The notes below the pieces were generated by a model that had not been told where the DNA came from, searched no databases, and saw nothing but the letters and a program-made list of their open reading frames with translations. Shown piece by piece: positions 1 to 13,400 of a DNA stretch of 64,000 nucleotides; position 1 is the first letter of the stretch, and each line of letters opens with the position of its first letter. A program made the translations under genes and the position numbers. Source of the DNA: Lytechinus variegatus (lineage: Eukaryota; Echinodermata; Echinoidea; Temnopleuroida; Toxopneustidae); NCBI RefSeq assembly GCF_018143015.1, contig NC_054757.1:22087785-22151784 (forward strand). Reading direction: 5' to 3'.

Positions 1-365
1 TTTTCATTCATTTACGTAATTTCATTTAGAACCAATGAAAGTTCTGTGCTCCCCTGTGTGGTATACCACATGTCCAATACTAATGATCTACTTGAAGCAA
101 ATTACCTCAATCAATAGGATCTACAAGTCAAGGTATATGCTCCATTCATATTCTGCAGTTTCAAAGTTTGCTCATCCAATTCATTTTTTTTTATTTTCAT
201 TAACTATTTCATTTTCAAATTTTATGCATTCATCCTTGTTTCTTTATTTCTTCAATTTCAAATTTTGTTCAGTCATTTTCATTTTATTAAATAGTATAGC
301 TTGTAAGTTTGTCCCTGTCATCTACCAGGTTAACATGGCTTAGCAGCCAGTCACAATCAATAAGG

Positions 366-507
366 AGGTGTGGTGTTGTGGTTCCGACTTTCGCCTTGTA
401 ATCAGAGGATTGTGTGTTCAAATCCCACAATGGCCTAGCGTTTTTTGACAAGGCACACACTCTGCCACTCTCCACCCAGGTGCTAAATGTGTACCCGGTA
501 GGATGTA
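366..507 (+). mobile_element. tRNA-derived SINE, 3'-truncated
   Basis: It has a tRNA-like head (GTGGTTCCGACTTTCG, then a B-box-like GTGTTCAAATCCCAC) followed by a body with CACCCAGGTG and GTACCCGGTAGGAT. The same order is seen at 27383-27650 (CACCCAGGTG, GTACCCGGCAGGAT), so the two are one family. The body stops where a TTAA-flanked element begins. Confidence 0.65.
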
Positions 508-511
508 TTAA

Positions 512-1103
512 AGGACAAGTCCACCCCAACAAAAACTTGATTTTAATTAAAAAAAAAAATTCAACAAGCATAACACTGAAAATTTCATCAAAAATCTGAT
601 GCAAAATAAGAAAGTTGTGGCATTTTAAAGTTTCGCTTCATTTCACAATACAGTTATATGCACTTCTCGGTCGGTATGCAAATGAGGAACTGATGACATC
701 ACTCACTCACTATTTCTTTTGTATTTTATTATATGAAATATAATTTTCTCGTCATTGTCATGTGAAATTAAGTTTCATTCCTCCCTGAACACGTGGAATT
801 CCATTATTCTAACATTTTGTGCTTCAGGCAAGGAGGTCCCAATCGTCAAATTCGTAAAAATTGAAATATTGTATAATTCAAACGATAAAAAACAAAAGAA
901 ATAGTGAGTGAGTGACATCATCGACTCTCTCATTTGGATGTAACTGGCTCGTTCATATAACTATTTTGTTAAAATAAGCGAAACTTTGTAATGTCATAAC
1001 TTTCTTATTTTACATCCGATTTTGATGAAATTTTCAGCATTGTGCTTGTCTGATTTTTCTCTATTGATTCAAATCAACGTTTTTCTGAGGTGGACTTGAC
1101 CTT
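512..1103. mobile_element. TTAA-flanked MITE, family A, copy 1
   Basis: It is flanked by TTAA (508-511 and 104-107 of the 1000s, i.e. 1104-1107). The tip AGGACAAGTCCACC appears inverted at the other end as GGTGGACTTGACC. Long imperfect inverted arms carry TTTCATCAAAAATCTGATG and its inverted partner, plus the GTGAGTGAGTGACATCATC block. TTAA target duplication is typical of piggyBac- or Kolobok-type transposases. No coding region is present, so the element is non-autonomous. Confidence 0.75.
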
Positions 1104-1419
1104 TTAAGTCATTTTAGATTGTCTAGCACTGTGTGCACCTAATTGATGTTATGCTGGAATACTCCACAAGGAGTGGAGAATGTGCATACTCTGTATGCGG
1201 TAATGACTGATTGAATCCGATGACCAAGGTACTTAAAAATTTGTAAGTGATATACGTACAATGTACATGCACGTCTAAGCGCATTATAAATAACCAGATA
1301 ATTATTATTCTTATCAATCATGGTAGTTGGCATAATGGCAAAGTTTCAATAGTCGTTACTCTTTATAAAATGAGACCCCTGTTTTCTGGTAAAGTTTGTA
1401 CTTGATATATAGTCCTTAC

Positions 1420-4400
1420 CAATCCTGTCAATCCCACTGGTCCGGCATAGATGATGAGCATATACCCAAACACCAGAGCAAAGGTGACTCCTCCACGGAT
1501 ACACCAATTCTGCCATCTGAAGCAGAGGACATATGAAAAATAACAAAGAAATACAGCTTTGCACGCAGGTATCAAATCTCATAGGCCCGAATTCACAAAG
1601 GTGGTTTTGAAAACCCACGGCTGAGTCCATGGTTTATGTAGATTTCCTGTATAAATTACGCTCAATTTAGCGGGTATCGGGCGCGTGTATAAAAAATGCC
1701 CAATGCTGATGCGCGCTTTTGTCACAGTGCGCCAAATTGACGCCAGTTACCATGGTTAGATACGCTATTTTATTCATTAGTCCACTGTTTTGAGTAACGA
1801 GTCCACTCTTCAAAAAGTGGACTCATGAATAAAACAGCGTGGATAACCACGGCAACGGGCGTCAATTTGGCGCACTGTGACAAAAGCGCGCATCAGTATT
1901 GGACATTTTTAATATACGCGGTAAAATAAGCGTAATTTATACAGGAAATCTGCATAAACCATGGACTCAACCGTGGGTTTTCTAAACCACCTTTGTAAAC
2001 TCAGGCCATAATGTTCTGGAGGTGGGTTGTATTTGTACATGTGCAAAGCATATGGTAATTATATTCATTCACTACAATAGTCAACAGTTCAAACTGGGTG
2101 TTCCCTACAACTTATAGGAATTATCAAAACAAATCAAAATATTCACACAAGTTTAAAAACCTATATAAAATACAAACCTTGGAGGAAGTCCTTTGAGGAA
2201 GAAAGGGACGTTGACCTTCTGTGGTGGGATCGGTGGTTCCTGGATCTCAGGTAACCCAAGGTTCTCTGGAGGAACACATCCTTCTGCTACCGGTTTCTGA
2301 AAAGAACAATACGATATAAAGAATAATTAGGATGAGAGACGTTAATCTCCCGAGGTGGGACGGGTCATTCTTGGATCTCAGGTAAATTATGTATGAACAC
2401 ATCCAGCTGCTACTGGTTACTGAAGCGACAAAGGAAATGTGAAGAACAATTAAATAGGATTACTGTATCATAGCAACTTTACTTATGGAAATTAAAGCAA
2501 GCTTTTTACTTAATTTTCCAGACTGAACAGTAATGTACCTGCATCAATTTTTAAGTTTATTCTTACATTTATAGCATGTGCAATCTATTATGTAAATACA
2601 TGTATACAGTATTTGGTAATGTAACAAAAGAAAAAAATGTGAATGTGTAGTACATGTAAATGATCATCAGCTCATTCATTTAATGTTTCACAAATTGTGC
2701 ATAACATTTTGGGGGTGAAAATATATGTACAGGTACAATGTAAGCAACAACTTCAACATGTCATAACTTTCTTATTTTACATAATTTAAACTTTAAATTT
2801 TCATGCACAAACTTGTTTGATCATCAACTCATTGTTGGGTTACATGTAAACTTGACCTTTAATCATGTATTTACCTGTTTCCTTAATACAATATCGCATT
2901 GGTTAACATTTCCTTGTATTGCAGCTCTACTGTATAATTTCACAGAAAGCAACATACAATTTATAAATAAAATAATATTTTCAAAAAATAGTTTCAGCCT
3001 TTTCAGGTCCTGGGGAAAAAAGCAGGTCGCACAAACGTTGATGATGTAAATATTGTATATCATACAGTATCTCTTAAGCCATGTTGTTGTTTATAGAGAG
3101 TTTCAATAACTGTAGACCCCACAAGCTTATAGGATATTTGTTCACTTCCTAATAAATATCAGCAATCAATCAATAGATAGACAAGAAATATGAAAAGAAA
3201 ATTCCATTTTATTGTTTGAAATATATATTGTAAATGTAAATTTATAGAAATACCCTGAAAATTCATTTTGCCCAAATGATCATGGCCCGGTAGCCACTGT
3301 GCAGTTTAAGATTCCCTTAAATTGTTGAACACCAACATAACAGCAACTCCCATCTTTTGACGTCTATACATATATGTACATGTAGGTCTAACATGGCCGG
3401 GGCTTGAACTCCTGACCTCGCGGTTATGAGATGGAAGCTCTAACTGAGCAATGTAAATCGGTTGAACCAGAATTCTAACTTCCAAATCATGCAAAACAAA
3501 AACATTAGGCCTACATGTACAATGTACAGTACATGATTACATATGTACATGTACATCATGTACAAGATCACATATTATCTGGCAAAAAACTGTGATATAA
3601 ATACATCTACATACATATAAATGAATATATTTTTATCATAGCAAGCTTCATACAATATATACCGGTAATAAAACGAAAGTGGGAAATATCTTCTTTTCTC
3701 TCTTTTTTTTCAAGGGCAACAATACATAAGTTCTGTACAAGGTCTACATGCCCTATACACTCCCTGATGTATGTGAGGCATTTACAAGTGAAGTATTGGA
3801 AGTCACACAGAACCACTGGTCATGACAAAGGAGAAAATTCTATTTATTTTTCTGAATGCTTATCAGATTAAAAACTGCCTCATGCACATGGTTAATTAGC
3901 GTGCAGCAGCAAGATCTGTACCGTGTGGGAATGTGCATTGGCCAATGGGCGTGTACAGTAAAATTCCAAAAAGCCATTCTGTATAATTGCAGTCATTCAT
4001 CAAAATCGATCATGTTCATCCATTAAATAAATAATTTCATTGAATGGGCAAATATAGATGAATGAAAATTTGAATGCACAGTAGTATATTCCCAACTTTT
4101 TCTGTTATTTCTATGACAAGAAATAGCTCTTTGTCATGCCCCTGGGAAGCAGGGGTGATGCGGGTGCGGAAACTCCCCCCCAGATATGCCTCTAGGGTGT
4201 TGCGCATGCTATGCACCATAGACAGAATCCCCTGGAATTCAGGTACAGTGTAGGTATGCTAATGATATAAATTTAAGGTGTTTTTTTTTTAATTAAACCA
4301 AGAATTACCTTCATTGGTAGTGAAAGCCTCTTTTTTTTTGCTTGTCCCACTTTCCTGATGAAGATCACCTTAATGTTGTCTTGAAAACCATTTTTTTTTT

Positions 4401-7400
4401 GGGGGGGAGTTTGTTAAATTTTTCTTCCAAACCAGCACCCCCTGTGAAAAAAAAACATTCCTACAGTAGAGCCCTGCTCTTTGTCCTTATGTGTTCTGAA
4501 ATTCAAATTGTGTTATCTTTGGTGAAAATTTAAACAAAATGAAATTAAGCCAATATCATTAAAATATATAGCTAACAATGCCACAAATTCATGCATTGAA
4601 CTTCACTTCACAGATCAATGACAAACTGTATAATACATAATACATTTACATGCACAGAGTGACATACATGATATACTCAATTATTTATAGCAAAAAACAA
4701 TACAATAGGGGTCCTACATGTAAATGTATTTCACAATGGAAAATGAACCCATACAAATTAAAGTCTCATTTTGTTTGACTTCAGATCCATTATGATCTGA
4801 TCAACAATAAGTTCAATGTACTTACAGACAACACGAGTGCATGCATGCTATTTTGTTTAATAGTGAATGGATTAGCAAGCTGAAGGGTACCAGACCCCAC
4901 CTGGACCCAATCTTACAAAGAGTTACGATTGATCCAATCTGGCCCACAACTATGGAAAGCCAGCAACGTCAAAATCTGAAATACATGTTTGTAAAAAATA
5001 CTTTCTAGATATGGTGTATATTCATACAGTCACTGTTTTCTTGACAAGTCAGTATGCTTTTCTTTGTTTTCAATTCAGAGGACATTGTTCAAATTTCCTT
5101 AAAGGTCAAGTCCACCTCAGAAAAATGTTGATTTGAATCAATAGAGAAAAATCAGACAAGCACAAAGCTGAAAATTTCATCAAAATCGGATGTAAAATAA
5201 GAAAGTTATGACATTTCAAATTTTCGCTTATTTTCAACAAAATAGTTATATGAACGAGCCAGTTACATCCAAATGAGAGGGTCGATGATGTCACTCACTC
5301 ACTATTTCTTTTGTTTTTTATTGTTTGAATTATACAATATTTCATTTTTTTACGAATTTGATGATTAGGACCTCCTTGCCTGAAGCACAAAATGTTTAAA
5401 TAATGGAATTCCAAGTGTTCAGGGAGGAATGAAACTTCATTTCACATGACAATGACGAGAAAATAACAATATTTCATATTTCATATAATAAAATACAAAA
5501 GAAATAGTGAGTGAGTGATGTCATCAACTCTCTCATTTGGATGTAACTGGCTCGTTCATATAACTATTTTGTTGAAAATAAGCGAAACTTTAAAATGCCA
5601 AAACTTTCTTATTTCACATCCGATTTTGATGAAATTTTCAGTGTTATGCTTGTTGAATTTTTCTCTTTTTATTCAAATCAAGTTTTTGTTGGAGTGGACT
5701 TTTCCTTTAAGAAAATGATTGATTTCCATATACGTGAGGTTGATCGCGGATCAGTCGTAACTCTTTGTTAGAAGAGGCTCTGGGTAAATATAGCTTTTAA
5801 AGATTTCCATGAGTGATGCAAATTGTATTTTAGAATTACACTGTAAAATTGTAACTGAACTTGTAGGGACAGTGATTTTCCATTTAAATAAAATGGAAAT
5901 TCTGTTTGCTTCTTATACTTTTCACGTAAAAATTCATGGAATTCATCTATTTCAAAACAGAATTCAGGTTTTTGCTGTGAACAATTTCAGTGACAAAACA
6001 GAATTTCCAGTTTTAGATCAAGTTGACATGGAATAACAGGATTTTCAGAAACAGAAAAGACAATTTTTTTGGAAACGGAAAAACACTGTCTCTAAACTTT
6101 CATTTGCTTCTTAAACATCGTGTAATTTTAAGTTGATTTGTATTTTTTTTTATAAATACAATGTAGATCTAATATTGTTGCTGGGCTTGTACACATAAGT
6201 GTCTTCGGACAATTTGTGTGCTACATAAACTTGCATCTTTATAGGCAGCTAGTATGATGTTGCAATATAATTGCGGTTGCCTTGCATTCATCTCATTTTG
6301 AGTCAAGTGGCAGTATATACATGTACGTATAGCCTACACAAATATCAATATTTACAACATCACTTTTTTTTCTGATTCCTAACTGCTTTATTGTATGCTA
6401 TAAGTTATTTCTACAAACTAAAGCCTGAAAAAGGGAAGGGAGAAAAGCACTTGGGCTCTGCAAAGGCCATCTGAATTCACAGCAGATCGGTGAATTTACA
6501 TGTAGCCTACATATCCAGAGTCTCAAATGTATTATTCACTATTCAGTTTTGAAAAAAATAGCTACATGTACTTCAATACACTGCAGACACCTTCTGTATT
6601 ATCATCTTTATTTTTACATCATATTTTCAACAGGGTACATATAGCCCATTCAACGAACGGTTATCTCCCATAGGACCCTGGAGAAAAAAACAACAACAAT
6701 ATAAAGGTTCTGCATTTATTTTTTTAAATAGTATTATCATAAATCTGACATAACTTACAATTGCTTTGTACAAAATACTGGTACATGTACAACATTTATC
6801 AATCATACACGCTGGGCACAGTATACAGTTACATGTACATGTGATTTTTTTTGGCAGATTTTAAAGGGGAATGAAACCTTTGGAACAAATAGGCTTGTGT
6901 AGAAACAGAAAAATCAAAGAATAAGAATAAAGAAAGTTTGAGAAAAATCGGACAAATAGTGAGAAAGTTATGAGCATTTGAATATTGCAATCACTAATGC
7001 TATGGTGATCCTCCCGTTGGCAATGCGACAAGGATGTGTGATGTCACTGATGAACAACTTTCCCTTTGGTGGACTATAAAATACCCTCAAAATGTCTCTT
7101 TTGCTTTTTCTTATGATGATACAAACTCTTTATCCATGATGTATTCTTTAAAAAAATATGTTTTACATGCCCTCATGTAGAAAGAACACATGATTTATGG
7201 ATAGATGTGATAAAAGAGGCAATTCAAGTGAAATATATACTAAAGTAATGGGGAGAGTTGTTCACAAGTGTCATCACACATCTTTGTCGCATTGCCAATT
7301 TGCTATCTCCATAGCATTAGTGATTGCAATATTCAAATGCTCATAACTTTCTCATTATTTGTCCGATTTTGCTCAAATTTCGTTGATCTGTTTTTTTTTT

Positions 7401-10400
7401 ATTTTTCTGTTTTCACACAAGCTATCTTGTTCCAATGGTTTCATTCTCCTTTAAGTGGTCAGTGAAAGATAGGCCTGCGTGGACAACCCAATAGCTCTTC
7501 TCTGAACTCCCATTTCCCAGGTGCATTATACAATATACATGTAGAGATTAATGCATTATAATAGGTGTAGGGGAGAGAGGTATCAGAATTTTAATGATAA
7601 CAGATGGGAAGGTGGGCTGGTAATGTATTCACACTGTAGGAGATGGATGCAGTGAAGAATCTAAAAATAGCATCCGTAGAAATACATGTAGATTCAGATA
7701 AAAAGAGGGAGCTTGTAGTCTACATCATCTTTACTCCTCAGACCCTTTGAGACTACAATAATGATCATGTGACTATATTTGGGTTTAGACTTCATGATAA
7801 TTACTGGTACTACATATAGGCCTCGGGGGGGGGGGGGGGGTGACCACTTCCATTTCCATATTCTGAAAATACACCCCTTAACAAGTATTGGCGTGTGAAC
7901 AAAACGATACTCTGACTTGGCAAGTATTCCCTGAAATGAACCCCTAAACAAGTACAGGAATATTTTATTGTTATTTCTAGGGTCCTAATTCGGTCGTTGG
8001 TTTTACCTTTACACAACATTTGGTTGAGTACGACCCCACCTTCAACACCTCGTGCAAGAAAATCGGACTCTAAACACGTAGTGTTGGGGCAAAAAGGACA
8101 TCCTTTATAATTTTTTTTTTTTTTTATCATCCCCGCAAATTTGACCCTAAACACGTGCCTTTCCTAGCGAAATGGATACCCTTTTTTCATTATTTTAGTG
8201 TTTTTGACACCCTCATCACGTTACGTATGTAACGTGCCCTATGGTTAAAAAGACATCCTTTTTAGGTCGCGCATGGTATCCACTCATCAATGTAAGTGCC
8301 CCCCCCCCCCCCGGGATAGGCCTACCTGTAACCCCTGTGAAACTGCATGTGTACCTTCATGGGTAAATTTACCAATTTGTCTATTGCCAACTCGTCCACT
8401 CATCACATCTAGGGCCCTGTCTTATAGTGAGTTACGATCTACCTAAAATGGACATCCATCAATGTCATGATTTCTTCTTCAGGACATGAACACAATGTCC
8501 TTTCAAAACAATGTGAAGCACACTGAATTGTCAAGAAAAATATGACTGTATGAATATAAATCTAGAAATTATTCTAAACAAACATATATTTTAGATACTG
8601 ATGTTGCTGTCTTTCCATAGTTGTGGTTGATTGGATCAATCATAAGTCTTTGTAAGATGGGGCCATGGTCTACCTTCATTTATGTGTACATTGTCCAATA
8701 ATCACTTTGTCTAATCACCAATTTGTCTGTGACCACTTCGTCTCATAACCAGTTGGTCTAATAGTAATTTTCAATGCAAAATCCCCCTAACAGGGCTTAT
8801 CATTTTTTTTTCTTTATTTCATAAAAATATATAAAAAGAACTGGACCAAAATAAAGATTATTATTCTGTTTTGGCCTGACATGTACCGAAACAGGAAAAA
8901 CAAACTTAAAAGGGGAAAAAACAGTGACCTTTAACTTCACTGGTTAATCCAAACTTAGGCCTAATACATAAACATATTGAAATTGAGTCCCTGTATGGTG
9001 GTGTGACCTAAATTCTCACGTTACCTAATTTTGCGCATGGTCGAATATCTATATCTAATCAGCTATCTTGAAAAACTTAAAGACCCTGACCGGTGTAAAA
9101 ACAATCGTATATCAAAATAAAGGTAATGATTCATACCATACAAATATACCAAAGGTATTACATATATCTCCTTCCATTTCTGACAAATATTTAATAAAAA
9201 TCAAAGAAACTGCTCCCCAAATTACGTTTCGATTGAGCACCCCCACGTCGCCTGGAAATCATGACGTCACGTTGTGTCTGGAGGGTTCTGATTCCATAGT
9301 TTGTGTACAAAAGCATTGGGTATTTTCTTCCATTTCCATGTTATGAATCCATTTTTTTCGTTTTCAGATGAAAATGGAACTCAAAATTATTCACTGTTCA
9401 AATTGTTGTAAACCTACAACTATTCACTACCTTTTTTGTGATTTCTTTGTTTGGCTCTTATTGGGCCTAAATTGCTATGTCAGGAAAAGTTGTTATACAT
9501 AATCTAAATGCAGATAGAATTGAAATCTGCGCCAAATAAGCAGGATATAAAATATGGCAAAAACTAGTTCAAAATTGTAGATTTCATAAATTCAAGCTTG
9601 TGGGAAAAAATATATGTGATATCCCTCTGTGATAGAAGTGAAGAAAATGAAATGCGTTATCTGGAAAGCAAAAAAATCACCCAGTTTTTCTGTGTACAAA
9701 CCTATGGAATCACGACGCTTCTTACACAACGTGACGTCACGGTCTCGAGGCAGGTGAAAAGCACAATAAAGCCTATTTTCTAAACGGGGTTCGAAGCCCG
9801 ATAATTGGAATATTCTTAAGCAAAATACTCAGCTGGGAAGCGGTGAAAATGCATAAAGCATACCTTTCTGTATTTAGTAGCTTATAAGCTTTCGATTGGT
9901 ATATAATTTGTCAGTTTCATTTTTGGGTCCGGTCTGGATCTTTAAAATCACCAACAGAAAAAGCGAGCCAGAATTGCTCAGTATGATAATTTTCTTGAAT
10001 GTAAGGTCTAAAATTGCGAAAATATTGGCAAAAAATTGGCGAATTTTGTTACCTTTTGCATAAGTTCCGAGAAAATCCGATCTTCTTGGCAAGCAACGAG
10101 AATTCATCAGTTTGCAAGCAGAGATCTCCAAATAAGTAAAATGTGATACAAATTGAATTTATGGCATTTAAATCTCCATCTGATATAGTTATCTTACATT
10201 TGTCTGCTTGATTTCTTTTCTAAAGCTTTGCAAAACTATTATGCCGAAAGAGAGAGGATAGAGGTTCATTTGGTAAGTAAATTAAAATTTTTTACCGATT
10301 TCTATGTCAAAATTAATGATAGCAATAATTAAAATGGCTATTTGCGCAGCTAAAATAAGTTATTCTATCAACAATTAAGAAATTATTTTGGGGTATAGAG

Positions 10401-13400
10401 CGAGATTTAAATGAAAAAAAATTATCGCTGTCCACAACTCTACGCGTCCGAGTTTTGGCAATAAACAAGTTTCTGGTAGTAAAGTGTCCAAATATCGGCC
10501 ACTTAAGCAAAATTGGACCAAAACAAAAATACAATCATTGAATAGAATAAAAACATTTATTTCCATAGTAGAAATGTTGAATTAGTTAATTATGCCCAAA
10601 TAAGATTATGATGCAATATAGTATGCATATTGTATATATTACGATGTTGTTTGTTCTTAGGTATGGGGCATTTTTTTACTTGTAAATTGGATACAAGCAT
10701 CATCCATGATATCGTGTTTAATTGCACAAGAACAAATTCTCATAGAATATTATTTTCTACAAAATATGGTAAATATGCAAATGAGATGAATACGTAATGA
10801 ACAAGTCAAGTGCAGTTCTAAGTACTTGCCCAGCTGCATTCATTATTACCCTCAAAAGATTTATGCTTCTTCATGCTTTGTATACATGCATATTTGTATA
10901 TTCCAATTTGATATTATTTTTTATTAAGTACTAGTTATGTTTTCTTTTGTTTATATGTAAAACCTCTGTACAATTCAGTTCATACTGCTAACATTCTTGA
11001 AATGAAATACCATTATTGATTTATTAGTATTATTATCATTATGCAAGAAACCTGCCTGATCACTGATCAATGAATTGGTCAATGGTACAGTATACCACAC
11101 ATGTATCATCTGCATTTCAAAGATGAATGTTCACTTGTGAAAGGATGTATTTTGTTGCTATTTCCTTCTCTAAAACAAGTATATTCAACATCAAGAATAT
11201 TTTAAGATAGACTTTCTGGCCTTGAATACAATTAATCCAACAGGTGCAAAGGGATTTGTGATGTTAACTTTTTTATTCTTTCATGTTTCTAAATGTAAAA
11301 ACACTCTTCACAAAATTGTCATTTGAATTTAAATTCAAATTCAAGATTGAACTGATAACATGTGCATTATGATCCATTCAACAGATTGTCAATATGAGTT
11401 TGATATATAAAAGATTAATATTGCAAACTCCAGACTGGAATTCTTAAAATTCAGATGAAATTTATTAAGAGACAATTTACAAGAAATATTAGGAGTGTTG
11501 GGATATGAGTTTATTTTTGGTGAGATGTATTGCCTTAAAGGGGTGGTCCAGGCTGAATATATTTACATCTTAATTCACTGACCAAAATGCTGAAAATTTC
11601 ATCAAAATTGGATAACAACAAATAATAAAGTTATTGAAGTTTAAAGTTTGGCAATATTTTGTGAAAACAGTCGTCATGAGTATTCATTAGGTGGGCTGAT
11701 GATGTCACATCCCAACTTTCCTTTAAATGTTATTACAAAAAATTTTTTCGTCACTTGCCCTGTTGGGCAAGTGATGAAAAATTTGCTTGCCCGATAGAAA
11801 AAACTGCTTGCCCAATTTTTTTAAATAATACCTGTTCACTTATTAATGAATTATTAGTAACATTGTTTAATATTGTATGATTTTTAAGTATTTTTTTTCA
11901 CTATGCTTAGAATCTTGGGTGTGTGTGTGTGTGTGCGAGGGTGTGTTTGTGTGGGTGTGACTGTGAGTTGAACTTTGATATAAATGAATTCAATATCTAA
12001 TTTCTACTTCGCCTATTCCAGTACAATAACCTGTACTCGGCCGTGTAATAAAGGCCCACATACCCTAACTTTTCCTGAAGTTCTTTGAAAACGCAGACTT
12101 CCACGAAAATTGCATTTCTCTATGGGGGAGTCTAAATTTGGTGAGAATGTATTCATTAATAACTTAAATATACATGACAATGAAGAAATCATCAAACTTT
12201 ATTGGAAGTTTTGAATAATATACCCGAAATGTAAACTCTGTCTGAAACAGAAAATCACCATCATTGTGGCCTTTACTGAGCAGATTGTCCCCCAGAGCTC
12301 TGGCAGAGAGACAGAGCTCAGACTGGCTAGCTAGTATGCGCACATGTGTGAGCCTCCCGCCGGCCTTGTAAAATAGATGGAGCTTTGTTTGATGATTTAT
12401 TGTCTGATATTTACCTCATCCCCTCAAAAAGGGAAACAAATGAATTTTAAGTTATAATTAACAAATAAGGCAAGTTATTTTGGATGTTAATAGGCCGTTT
12501 TGAAAAGCAAAGCCGAATGACATGACAACTCACCAATGCGAAGTTACTAGACTCTGTGATTTATTTCCTGTGTAGTTCTAATTATTTTATCACAGAATTG
12601 TGATATCGGAAGGTGGAAAATGTGCATTAGAAATTGCACATGGTGGTAGTCATAATGGACCCCTATACTACATTCAACTGTTTCCCGGCCATTGCGTTGA
12701 TTTTTTTCATAACTGGTACCACACCGTACCATGTATGGAAATACGTGGTACAGAAAAAATAACGCAATTTCGGAATTTGAAACGGCGCTACTCCTATTTT
12801 TTAAGGCTTATTCATGATTTTGAGTGTGGATTTTAGATGATTTATGGAAAAACGAGGTACGGTACAGAAAAAAAAGACGCAGCAACCACTTGCCCGATCG
12901 GGCAATTGACTTTGAGAGGTGCTTGCCCGCACGTCATTTTCACTTGCCCCGGGCAATCGGGCAAGCGGGTTTGTCGCGCCCTGAATGTTATTACATAAAA
13001 TCATACTTTTTTCATTATTTCATGCAAATTCATGTAAATAATATGTCTCCCTAAATTAGTTGCAGCAATGTATATCTAAATGCACTAAATCAGTTGTCAA
13101 TCCAATTTTTCTAGTTCTTGGAGGAACAAATTTGAATAAACCTAATTTCATATAATAAAATACAAAAGAGGAAGTGGACATCATCAGCCCACCTTATGAA
13201 TATTCATGACGATTGTTTTCACAAAATATTGCTATACTTTAAATTTCAATAACTTTGTTATCCGATCTTGATGAAATTTTCGGCATTTTGCTCAGTGAAT
13301 TCTATTATATTTATTAAGCTATAAATACTTTCAGCCCGGACCATCCCTCTAATTAAAGATAGCTAAAAAAAGGGGATGGGGGCCAGTAAGGTTCGACTTA

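Noticed and set aside
5106-5294. Similar 60-odd-residue frames ending QINIFL-WT at 5106, 5515 and 14332
   Set aside because: They are the same arm of the family A MITE translated in each copy.
9068-9346. 92-codon plus-strand open frame
   Set aside because: No domain character or splice signals, and it is inside an intron of the opposite-strand gene; probably chance.
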